Below are positions 44,285 through 54,404 of a stretch of 64,000 bases of DNA, piece by piece. The notes beneath the pieces are model-generated. The model saw only the letters and a program-made list of their open reading frames with translations, had not been told where the DNA came from and made no database searches. Location: assembly GCA_963920575.1 (NCBI GenBank), contig OY986973.1:2502606-2566605 (forward strand). Direction: 5' to 3'. This DNA comes from Narthecium ossifragum. Its lineage: Eukaryota; Streptophyta; Magnoliopsida; Dioscoreales; Nartheciaceae. Numbering within the stretch: position 1 is the first letter of the stretch; the number at the start of each line of letters is the position of its first letter. Made by a program: the position numbers and the translations under genes.

Positions 44285-45815
44285 GAGACATAGAAACTTT
44301 AGCCATATTAACTCACATGTAATTGAAGCCATTGACATCTATTTGGCCTATGCAGAGGCGCAAGAAACTATAAAATGTCTCTTATTTTTCCAAAAACTAG
44401 GATTGTTGCCGAGAAATATGCGGTATCCGGTAACAAATCTTCTAGTGGTTGGAAAAGACGCCCAATCATAGTCGTAACATGCTTTAATTTTGAGAGAACC
44501 ATGGTCAGATAAAAGGATTCCTTTTCCTAGTGTTGATTTTAAATATCGTAATCAACCTTATAAGGAGCAATAATGGTTAACCTGCATTAATTTATATCCC
44601 CTAAGTTTCTTTATATATATTCTCTAAGTTTGCTTTATATAAAGCTACATTAATTCATATCAATCTAAGTTCTATTAATAAAAAGCTATGACCAACTTTC
44701 GAACCCTGGACCACCTACGGGTCAACACAGCCGTCTAACCAGACAAACTATATGGAGTTTGTTAAAATTTTATATTAACAATAACTAAAAACTGTGCCAG
44801 GGGCACAGGTGAGTACTAGTACTCTATAAGTTGCATCAAGATGTGGTTTTCAGGGCCTGTGCATAAATTGACTTAATACATGAACTGGATAAACAGTATC
44901 AGAGCGAGTAATTGTGAGATAAATTAGATGATCCACCAATCGTCTATATTGAGCAACATCATCCAATAAATCTCCATCTTCATATGTGAGATTGAGGTGT
45001 TGTTCCATAGGAAACTTCGCTGGCTTTACACAAGTAGTCCAGCATCATCTAAGATTTCCAAGGCATATTTTCTTTGTGATAAAAAAAATCCCTTGTTGAA
45101 CGAGCTACTTCAATGCCCAAAAAATATTTTGGTTCGTCCAAGTCTTTGATGTGAAATTGGCTGTAGAGAAAGTTCTTGAGATCTTGGATTGCTACAATAT
45201 TATTTCCTGTGACACAAGAACAATGGTAATGATCCCATGATTCCCATTATAGAAGTAAATAGAGAGTAGTCACATGTAGACTGCTTAAAACCAGTATCGC
45301 AGAGTGAGGAAGAAAACTTTTCAATCCAATTACGTGATGCTTGCTTAAGCAGTTTAGCTTGTAAAGAGATTTATGAAAGGCAACATACCAAGTTCTCCCC
45401 CTGTCGATGATACCTTGGAGGAAGCCGCATATAAACTTCTTCGTGTAGGTCGCCATGTAAAAACGCATTATCGACATCCATTTGATAAAGTGGTCATTGC
45501 TTGATTGCAGCCAAAGCGAGAACACAAGGTAAAGTGACTAATTTGAAGACTGGGGTGAATGTTTCATGGTAGTGAAGACCTTCAATTTGAATATTACCCT
45601 TTGCGATCAAGCGAGCTTTGCATCGCTCAATAGATTTATCAGAGCCATATTTAATTCTATTGCCAATGGGTACCTTACCATGAGGAATGGGATCTATGGC
45701 CCAAGTCTTGTTCCGTTCAAGTACAGAGACAGAGTAGAATACTCTTGGAAGATAAATACAAATCATTTGGAAATCTTCTAAGCTTATACCCTCAACTAAC
45801 TCCAACAACCCCATT
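44285..45815 (-). pseudogene. Copia pol remnant, second copy, with a Helitron
   Basis: Parallels 26190-27250 and 40000-40410. Minus-strand reverse-transcriptase pieces include IPHGKVPIG, SIERCKARLIAKGNIQIEGLHY and HETFTPVFKLVT (45500-45760), and '[16 protein letters not shown]' (45360-45410); RNase H traces lie at 44330-44545. Many frameshifts. At its right end a scrap of LTR-like sequence (aaatcttctaagcttat..ccctcaactaactcc) is fused to the reverse transcriptase start, so the gag, protease and integrase regions were deleted. Confidence 0.8.
44552..44819 (+). mobile_element. Small non-autonomous Helitron, copy 2 (268 bp)
   Basis: Inserted between A and T of 'cgtaa|tactct', a site left empty in the parallel Copia copy at about 26470. 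Starts TC; ends CTAG (44816-44819) after the hairpin GTGCC-AGG-GGCAC at 44794-44806. It contains a roughly 55-bp tRNA-like piece (44697-44750, read on the minus strand: D-arm-like TGGTTAGACGGC and T-arm-like GGGTTCGAA) that the other copy lacks. Confidence 0.9.
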
Positions 45816-46716
45816 CAAAATTGCTTTTTTATTCCCATGATATCAAGAACTCTTTGCGCTTTCGTATGAAATTTCTCCTTGCAATTGATTTTAATTAGTT
45901 GAGCCCGAGAACTTAAAACAGGCTATAAAACTCTCCACAAATCATTGGACCCATCGTTCCGGCCCAACAAAACTAATGGAGGGGATTATTAACTTTGGTG
46001 AAACTTCCTTCATCCACGTGGTAACATCCTTGACGCTGCAATCGTCCACACGTCATCATCTTGGAGGGGGTTATTAACAGTATCAATTGTCTAAGAGAAG
46101 TGATTGGGATACATATCACATAGGCATGTGCATCGTATATGGTCACATTCAACGGTCCAGATTTACTCATATTCACTGATCCCCATCACGTAAGCCAATA
46201 ATACATGGCCACCTCAGTCATGTGCAATGTACATTACTGAAATGTCACGTACACAAATCTTTTTTTATTATCAAAGCTCCTCTGTTGTGGGGGTTCATCA
46301 TTGCGGTCATTTTACGCCATTTGCTCATCAGATTGACAGCGGCCTTCGTCGTCGAAAATTCCACATTGGAGCCTTGAAAAGTTTAATTAGGGGAAGGGGC
46401 GTCAGCACTGATCTTATCATGTTTAAAAAAGCACCGAGCATTAAATTTCACTTCCTTTTTCTTGGTTTGGTTTGCTGCAAACCGTGGTTGAAAAGAAACT
46501 AAGACATCGATCCTAACTGTCGGTCGGAGTTTTAGCCACTTGTTCTGACCTCCGTCATATATATGATATATTGGGTGTGCGATCTGGGGATGGACACCCA
46601 CGTTGGGTGCTGCAAGACCATACACGGAATCATCAATCAGTCCCATAGCATGTATGGAAACAACATCTGAAACCATGGCGGCAGACCTTTGTTCTACTTT
46701 TTTGGGAAGTAGAGCC
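45816..46716. other. Upstream region of LecRK-4
   Basis: From about 46270 it resembles the LecRK-1 upstream region, and from 46500 the LecRK-3 upstream region, including the open in-frame leader from 46603. The 45816-46260 part shows nothing recognisable. Confidence 0.5.
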
Positions 46717-47990
46717 ATGGTGTGGAAGTTCTTGGCCTGTTTCCTTCTCCTGATCAATCTCGCATCAGCAGACCAAGATGATGATTTCGTCTTCAACGGA
46801 TTCGCCGGCGCCAACTTGACCATCGACGGCCTCGCTTCGATCACTCCGGATGGCCTCCTCAAACTCACCAACGACACGAGTCAGATGAAGGGCCATGCCT
46901 TCTACCCGGTGCCGCTGCACTTCCGCAAAACTCCCGGCGGCGGCCAAGTCTCCTCCTTCTCCACCACCTTCGTGTTCGCTATAGTCTCCAAAATGGCCGG
47001 CCTCAGCGGCTTCGGTCTGGTCTTCTTGATCTCTCCTTCCACGGACTTCTCCTCAGCTCTACGCCTCTACCGACCCAGTACTTAGGCCTCTTCAACACCA
47101 ACAACAATGGCAATACGAGTAATCACGTCGTCGGCGTTGAGCTCGACACGATTCAAAACAATGAATTCCAAGACATCGACTTCGACCATGTCGGCATCGA
47201 CATCAACAGTCTCATATCCATCGCCTCCCGCCATGCCGGCTACTATAACGCCACCGGCGGGTTCACGAACTTGAGCCTCATCAGCGGCCAGGAGATGCAA
47301 GTATGGGTGGACTACAACGGCCGACAATGGAGCTTAACGTCACCTTAAGCCCTATCAACATGGAGAAGCCCCAACGCCCTCTCCTATCTTCTAACATCAA
47401 TCTCTCGGCCATTCTATTGGATCCCATGTATGTTGGCTTCTCTTCGTCAACTGGCCCTCTTCTTACCTCTCACTACGTCCTCGGATGGAGCTTCAAGATG
47501 AATGGCCCCGCCCGAGCTCTTGATCTCGCATCACTTCCTTCGCTCCCTCGGACTAGTGAAAGAAAGGGGGATTTAATATGGCCTTACGTTCTTGGGGCAG
47601 CAATAATCATGCTATTGATTGTAGCCGGCGCCATCTACATGGTCAACAGGAGAAAGAAATATGCAGAGTTGCTGGAAGATTGGGAGCACGAGTACGGCCC
47701 GCATCGGTTCAAATTCAAAGATCTATTCTCGGCGACGAAAGGATTCAGGGAGAAGGAGCTTCTTGGCATAGGTGGCTTCGGCAGGGTGTACAGAGGCGTG
47801 CTACCAGGTTCTAAACTGGAGGTTGCAGTCAAGAGAGTCTCCCATGAATCGAGACAGGGGATGAAAGAGTTCATAGCCGAGATCGTTAGCATCGGTCGCC
47901 TCCGGCATCGGAACTTAGTGCAGCTCTTGGGATACTGTCGGCGCAAAGGAGAGCTCCTCTTGGGGCCCGTTTGGCAACTCGGAATCTGAC

Positions 47991-48158
47991 GAATGAGCTG
48001 AATCAGATGAATGAGGAATGAGCTGAATCAGATGAATGAGGAATGAGCTGAATCTGGTGATTCTGTGGATTCGGGTTCTGTTGTTTGGTTGGTCTGTATG
48101 GAATGAGCTGAATCTGCTGATTCTGGCGTTTGGTTTGTCTGGTGTGAATGAGCTGAAT
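47991..48158. repeat. Subterminal repeats of the Harbinger element
   Basis: GAATGAGCTGAAT occurs at 47991, 48016, 48041 (25-bp period), 48101 and 48146. Clustered subterminal motifs of this kind are where transposase or ORF1 proteins bind in related elements; binding here is inferred. Confidence 0.7.
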
Positions 48159-48236
48159 CTGCTAATTCCGTGGATCCTAGTGTTTGGTTCATAAATATCT
48201 GAATTGGAATCGAATGAATTTTGATAGCATATTTGT

Positions 48237-48528
48237 CACGCCCCGACCCAGAAAACCCATCCGGACCGGAACGTGCGCCAACTAACCTATTGAAAACAAC
48301 CACAACGAAGAATTTAATCCATAAATTCCTAAGATAATTTCGACAGAGTCTCCTCTATTAATTCAATACACGGAACCTGCACAATTTATTTTTTAGTGCA
48401 ATTACATTATAAGACTTAAACAACAAAATACACAATTTCCAGCAAGGAATAAAATTGACATTCTAAGTCTTATAAAGTAGTAATTAGTTAAAGATTACAA
48501 ACTTTATAAGCAGTACATACGTCGTACA
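48237..48528 (-). mobile_element. LTR-like fragment inside the Harbinger element
   Basis: Begins TGTCACGCCCCGACCCAGAA, like 8404, then 'cccatccggaccgg'. It fades out before the next gene and no matching far end was found, so it is a truncated copy or a rearranged insertion. Confidence 0.5.
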
Positions 48529-48837
48529 TTAGTCCTTATCATAAATGATAAACAAGAGTAACCCAATGATAACAACACATGAAACACAAAAGACAAGAAG
48601 ACAACACAATAAAGCATCATTGCCTTTCTCCGTAACTTTCGGATCTTCATTTTTTGCAACAAAACATTTCTTGTCTTCATATTTTAAATATTCAAAGTAG
48701 GCTTCCTCCGCATTCTCCATTGACATGTACTTTTTATAACAAGCCCTAGAGAATCCCGAAACTTGTGCATGACATTCTCCCCAAGTTTGATAAATGCCTT
48801 GTCTTCGCCCTCTAAATACCACATAGGAGGGAGCCAT
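48529..48837 (-). CDS. Small protein: RNase H1-type hybrid-binding (viroplasmin-like) domain plus C-terminal membrane anchor
   Basis: 102 residues starting MAPS in a good context (agtATGG). Residues 5-50 fit the hybrid-binding domain found at the N-terminus of RNase H1 and in caulimovirus protein VI (Cauli_VI family): YVVFRGRRQGIYQTW at 5-19, EC at 21-22, QVSGFSRACYKKY at 25-37 and the closing EEAYFEYL. In known members this fold grips RNA/DNA duplexes. A charged linker (52-74) leads to one hydrophobic helix (about 76-98), ending in a short charged tail, as in tail-anchored proteins. No RNase H catalytic domain follows. It lies within the Harbinger borders, in the same direction as its other genes. 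Whether it is transposon cargo, a captured host exon or a remnant is open. Confidence 0.75.
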   Translation of the reverse strand: MAPSYVVFRGRRQGIYQTWGECHAQVSGFSRACYKKYMSMENAEEAYFEYLKYEDKKCFVAKNEDPKVTEKGNDALLCCLLVFCVSCVVIIGLLLFIIYDKD

Positions 48838-49704
48838 ACTTATGCATCAAATAGTACCGTACAAGTAAGAATCAGAAGTTTGAAGGAGATAGTAGAAATA
48901 AAAAAACAATTTAGGATTCATAGCATAGTGTTCAATGCATAAAAAAGACATCGGCATTAAAGTAACTTCAATGCATAAAAAAGACATCCCCAACAACAAG
49001 CAACGACTGCATCTTCAGCCTCACATACCAATCTAGCTGTTCAATACCTTCTCCTCTTCCACAAGAAAAGAGAGGTTGGGAAGTTCCATGGAAATCTCAT
49101 CGTCCGTATTAAGATGATGCGTATTAATTCTTCATATCATAGCCAAGTTTTCAACTCAACAATAATTATAAACATCACCTATCAGTATATTTCCATAGAA
49201 CAACAGATTGTGCATCTTTCATATTGCAGTTGAAACAAAACCAAACAAACAAACAAACATGACAGAGAGTAATTCATGTAGTTAAGTGTTTGAAGTAAAT
49301 TAACTTCATAGAACAACAGATTGTGCAAATTTTGTGCTGTGATTTAACTCCAATCTCGTAGTTCACATGAGATGAAGCTGATGACAACACAAGCTTTATT
49401 ATGAGTTTTTCAGCCTCCGCACCCATCATGAGGAAGATAGTTAAAACTCATATCAAAGGACATACATCGATCTTAAACTACACCACTAACCACCATTATC
49501 TATCAATCACGAATCTAACACAAACAAAACCAACATATTGAGGGACAAGAAACATAAATATTGTTTCATAAAGGGATGCCAAAATAAACACCATTCCATG
49601 TAGCTACACTACAAACAAAACATACTTTCCCACAAGCATAGAAGTTAAATTTTCCAAATTACAGCTCCAACAAGCTTTCTAAAAAGCACTTAACCCAGAC
49701 GAGA
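48838..49704. other. Non-coding part of the Harbinger element
   Basis: AT-rich, with a short direct repeat (taacttcaatgcataaaaaagacat at about 48905-48985) and no reading frame of note. Confidence 0.35.
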
Positions 49705-50713
49705 CTAATTACTAGGACCTCCTCTTGCACTAGCTAGGAATTTGTCCATCCATATCTTGCGATAGAGCTCGCTCTTCCCTAGAAAAGATCTAGCTTCCGT
49801 ATCATTCCCCATGAGATGATCATAAGCGTCCACGAGATCTAGCTCCTCGTAACCATGTTGAACCATACCAGTTACCTCCGAAAATAATTCCTTGTTGATC
49901 TCTCGTAGCCTTGAAACCTTCATAGTTTCATTGATGGTATCCAGTTTCGAGAACATCATATCAAACTTCTCATCCATGTTCAATGCACTCTTTCCCCGAT
50001 TGCTCTTCCCCCTCTTAGTATTATTAGGTGTCATCGAGGGATGCTGAACAGAAGTATGATCATTCGTGACTTCAGTGTCGAGATCATCATTATGGGCATC
50101 AAGGGGCATCCAGGGAGTTTGGGATGTATCCATGCGACAAGCATTGCTACTACCCTCTTGAGATGCAGCCAATGGCTCTGCGAAGGATCGTGCAAACAAT
50201 CCTTGCGCTTGGCTGCTACCCAAAATGGTCGCCATGTGATCGTATCCAACAATAGGTTTGTTAATCAAGACGGCATCGTCGGGGTTGGCCAGAAATATAA
50301 TAAGTCGTTTAGAATAAATAGATTAAGATGAATCAATTAGCATTGTTAATGACTTTCATGTTACTTACTGCTATCCATGTTGCAGCCTCATCTACGCCCA
50401 TGATAATCACCTTCGTGTCGTGATTAAATTCAATCCCACTTAACGCCTTGATCTTTGTAATCCGTCTCCACATTTTCTTGAATTTTCGCAGGTGATTATT
50501 GATGTTATCAACTGTGATAACCTGTTGCCATTTCTCCGTCATGACAGTAGCTGCTGCCTTAAGAGCGGTAGTATTCAGTTTACCATGCTCGACGGTCAAT
50601 TCAGCCAACTTCTCTAAGAAAAATTCATCTCTATCCTCCCATCGTACTTGATTCACTACCTTCTTTCGCTTCTCTTTCCTGCTATTACTCTCATCCGTTG
50701 CATCAAGCTCCAT
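49705..50713 (-). CDS. Harbinger ORF1: SANT/Myb-like DNA-binding protein (acceptor site mutated)
   Basis: Two exons: 50713-50369 (MELDATDE... to ATWIA) and about 50289-49705 (ANPDDAVLINKP... to GGPSN), 309 residues. Residues about 22-115 match the Myb_DNA-bind_3 type (VRWEDRDEFFLEKLAEL, then LRKFKKMWRRITKI and DEAATWIA-NP). Plant PIF/Harbinger elements carry such a protein, which binds the subterminal DNA and helps the transposase into the nucleus. The donor is canonical (GCA|GTAAGT), but the expected acceptor reads TTTCTG instead of TTTCAG, with no nearby AG, so splicing may fail. The C-terminal half has a coiled-coil-prone region. Confidence 0.75.
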
Positions 50714-50907
50714 TCCTTGATATAAGTGAAGATAAATTAAGAAGAAAAATAACAATATACATAAACAACATAGACAATGAAGCAAATTTGAAAGATAACA
50801 AAGTACTAAGATCAATCAAAAGAGTACTATTGTTTGATGCCGCAACAAGAATCACAATACAGCATGCCATTACAAGACACAATACAACATGCTATTACAA
50901 CACACAG

Positions 50908-52233
50908 TCATAATAAACTATCCCTATTAGTCCACATCTCTTGGGTGATTGCATGTCTCTTCCTTAGCCATTCCGATGTCTCAGCTCTCTCCTCTCTTCT
51001 TGTCCTATGTGGAGGATGAACCGGAGGTACCCAATTGGTCTCCGACGGTATCACGCTATCTCCTCCATTGCTTATGATATAATTATGGAGAATACAACAT
51101 GCCAGTACAAGATCTACTTGTGTCGGGAATGGATAAAAAGGTCTCGATGTCAAAATCTTAAACCGATTCTTGAGAGCTCCAAACGCGCGCTCAATAGAGG
51201 TCCGAGCTGAAGAGTGGATATAGTTGAAGAGTTCTTCTGGCGAAGAAGGTTGTCGTCCACTAAAATCTTGTAAATGATATCGAAATCCACGATACGGAGC
51301 AATGAAACCGGGTCTCGTCGAATAGCCCGCATCGCACAAATAAAATTTTCCTGTCGTTATGAATGTATTAAACTCAAGCAATTGATTACATCGTAAATAG
51401 CAACTTGATTCAACCAGCAACTCACCATCTGGGACGGTAAGCCCATTGGGCCTCTCAAGAGCGTCATTAAGTACTAAGGCATCATGCGCAGACCCCTCCC
51501 ATCCAGCAAGAATGTAGGTGAATTTGAAATCGAAATCCACTGCTGCCAAGACATTTTGCGTTGGGTAGCCTTTCCTACCATAAAAGGCAGGTGCAATATT
51601 TGGAGGCACGGAAGCATGGACATGTGTTCCATCTATTGCTCCAACACAATCCTGAAGTATATTCATACGCTATTCATTGTAAATTATCATGCACCAAGGG
51701 CCATTGAGATGAAGACTTATTATAGAGGTGAAATGGCGACATACCTTGAAATAGGTATATTTTGGCCTACTTGCTGTGTATGATTGCGTTGCAAGTGGTG
51801 GAGGCTTGACATAATCATCCCGAAGTGCTCCTATGGCAGCTAGGATTTTATTAAAATATCTCGACATCGTCTCGCCAGATCTCATGAAGTTGTTTTTTGT
51901 CACCCTGTTACGCACATTGTGTCCAATTATGTGTAGGAACATCAACATTTGCTCCTCTACAGTCGTGTGACTTGTATCAGTTAGAAGCTTCCTATCTCGC
52001 AATATCTTGCACAACCCCAAAAAAGGATCTCTTCTCATTCTAACCATTTCAAGGCACACCTCATCCGTGGTCAATCGATCGATGTAATTAGACCTTTCTA
52101 CTCCTCTATCGATTGCAGGGGTACGTTCCTTTTCTAAGGCCTCATAGATCCAAACCATGAACATATAGCAACTGACCATGGTTTGGATTACTATAGCATG
52201 TCTTTGTTGTTCTTCAGCATACATATCATCCAT
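50908..52233 (-). CDS. Harbinger DDE transposase (HARBI1/DDE_Tnp_4 type)
   Basis: Three exons, 52233-51745, 51669-51426 and 51350-50908, separated by two 75-bp GT-AG introns; 391 residues. The second intron (GTGAGT...CGACAG) is in frame and open but interrupts the conserved VPDG|KFYLCDAGY. The N-terminal exon holds the helix-turn-helix region (CLEMVRMRRDPFLGLCKIL, TVEEQMLMFLHIIGHNVRN, FMRSGETMSRYFNKIL). The catalytic triad appears as D176 (GAIDGTH), D251 (CDAGY) and E298 (SIERAFG). It cuts at the element ends and inserts at 3-bp targets. No stop or frameshift was seen, so it may be active. Confidence 0.88.
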
Positions 52234-53754
52234 CTACAAGGCATGGAGTATCAATCCTTATGTTAACAAGTATAAAAATTAGGAATTGGATTACTATAGC
52301 ATGTATTACAAAGCAAGAAACAAGAAAAAAAAACAAAGAAAAAATAAAGGAATATAAAGAAATAAAAAGTCTGAAAGGACCAAGAAACTGATCATTCCTC
52401 CCAATTGAGTTATAAGGTGGAAATTTCACGCAATTATGGATGAATTTCTACATCAAAGATGCTCTTTTATTAATTAGCTACAAAGTGATATGATCATGCA
52501 ATTGGCAAAGCAAGTTCAAGGCTTGATAGCACATCAAGTTCTTCTTCTTACTTGATTTTCTACATTCCTTGAACACAAGTTGTAGATAAAAAGTTAGCTT
52601 TTTTGGTCTTTGTTGAGTTGCTGCTGGAACCCAGAAAATCTGAACCGGTTAGTCCTATTTGATCAATTACTGGGAAAAGGTAAAGCATAATTCACAATCA
52701 AAACTTGGTGGAAAACATTCTATCCAGAATTTTTTGTTCCTGGGTACAGAAACAGGGCAGCACCCATTCAATAATTTCTGGACCCAATTCACTCGTGCCA
52801 AACTCGATTAAATTGGTTTACAACATGACCAAGAGGGTACTTAACAACCCCATGCATGTTGAAATCAGCTCACAAAAAGTAGCATCAAGTTGCAAAAAGC
52901 AGCATTGAGTGGCACTAATATGCTAACTCTCAGAATCTCTACACTTTGCCATTATGCTCTGCGGAACAGGGATGTAAAGTTGGAATAATGAGGTGCCAAA
53001 GTAGTGGAACAGGGATATGATGATAGGGTCGAAGAACTAGTTCTGCATCTAGTGGGAGAAAATAGCAAGTGATAAATGCTGTAAAGAGTCTTGATAGCAC
53101 ATCAAGTTCAAGGCTCTCAAAATGGAAAAGTAAACACATTACTTCTGCACAGATCCAAGAGTCTACCAAGATCCTAAAAAACTTAATGCCACCAAAAAGC
53201 CCCACGTAAGACTTTCCCAAAATCCTATTCCTTGGTTCTTAAATTATCAAAATCATATTTCATTCTAAAAACACCTAGATCTCCAATGTTCAGTGTATAG
53301 AAACCATGCTCAGACGACCAACAAAAGAAACTAGCAAGAGAAAGAAAAAGAAAAAAGCAAATGAACCCCCAGTCCCAGAATCAATGCTTCAAAACTCCCC
53401 AACACAAAATTAAAACATCTCTGTTTATGATTCGAAAAGGGAGTAGATAGTAGCAATGCCCGTATGAAAATTGAAGGAGAAAAAAACCCAACGCCACACC
53501 AAAAACTCAAGGATCTTAATCTCCCAAGTACAAAAACCACTACTTTCTCAACACATAAATCAACACATAAATCCGGATCTATCGTTACATGGAGAGTGGA
53601 AAAAATTAATAGATGGGGTTCAGGTAGGAATACCTTAGCTGGATGACTCTCCTCAGATCTGGACTCGTATTGGGATCAGAAGCAGTAGGCTCAAATCTCC
53701 TGGAGCAGCAGCGCCGGTGAAGAAGAAAGACAGAGAGGAAAGAATGATCGCAGC
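52234..53754. other. Upstream region of the transposase gene
   Basis: AT-rich leader or intron-like sequence of 1.5 kb without a recognisable frame. Splice-like sites are too many to choose from without transcripts. Confidence 0.35.
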
Positions 53755-54095
53755 CCCGGGAGGTGGAGGATGGAGGAGATCTCGCGGTGAAGGATGAAGG
53801 CGGAAGAGCTCACCGGGACGCCGGGGAAACTCCAGATCTAGGCCGGCGGAATGAGGGGCATCGTGAGCTCTCGGGGTGAGTACGGCCTTTGGGATGAGGA
53901 GCTGGCTTTTGGGATGGGAGGTGGAGGATGGAGGAGATCTCGCGGTGAAGGATGAAGGAGGATAGAGGAGATCTAGCGGTGGAGGAAGACCTCGCCGGGA
54001 CGCCGGGAAAACTCCAGATCTAGGCCGGCGGAATGAGGGGAAGAGCCGCCTCTCACCATCGTGAGCTCTCGGGGGGTGAGTAGGGTTTGGGATGA
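53755..54095. repeat. Tandem duplication of about 165 bp near the right end of the Harbinger element
   Basis: The segment from 'ggtggaggatggaggagatctcgcggtgaagg' to 'gagctctcggggtgagta' appears at about 53761-53922 and again at about 53926-54085, GC-rich and unlike the rest of the element. It lies 1.5 kb upstream of the transposase start, so it could be a promoter or 5' exon. Confidence 0.7.
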
Positions 54096-54404
54096 GCAGG
54101 GATGAGGCTGATCCCGTATGGGATGAGAGAAAGCTTAAGAAACGGACCCCACTGATCCCGTATCGCATCCCATCCGCGGCATTCGGTCGATCTGACGGAA
54201 TGCCGCGATTCCTAAAATTCGGAATTAGGATCGTCGGATTCATCTCGGATTCCAGAGCTATTGCAAATCAAACAGCTGGATCAGCTGAATCCGGAATCCG
54301 CCCATTCACTTATCCACCTAATCCCTCTCATTCGCTGCTTGCCAAACAGGTCTTTGGTGTACGAGTTCATGCCGAATGGCAGCCTAGACAAGTACCTCCA
54401 TGAT

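Larger units (their letters stand above)
47963..54353 (-). mobile_element. PIF/Harbinger transposon (6.4 kb), apparently near-autonomous
   Basis: The termini GGGCCCGTTTGGCAA and, inverted, AGACCTGTTTGGCAA match the PIF/Harbinger pattern and are flanked by a 3-bp TTG duplication (47960-47962 and 54354-54356); the intact kinase paralogs provide the empty site. It carries a transposase gene and a SANT/Myb-like ORF1, both on the minus strand, plus a third small gene near the left end. Five GAATGAGCTGAAT repeats lie 28-196 bp inside the left terminus. An LTR fragment near 48237 shows it has collected at least one later insertion. Confidence 0.9.

Noticed and set aside
44697..44750. tRNA gene
   Set aside because: D-arm-like and T-arm-like segments are present, but no acceptor stem or proper anticodon arm could be formed; at best a tRNA-derived scrap in a Helitron.
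47963..47989. LecRK-4 short form ending GPVWQLGI as a functional truncated receptor
   Set aside because: Those last residues are Harbinger terminal sequence, and an earlier frameshift already breaks the lectin domain.
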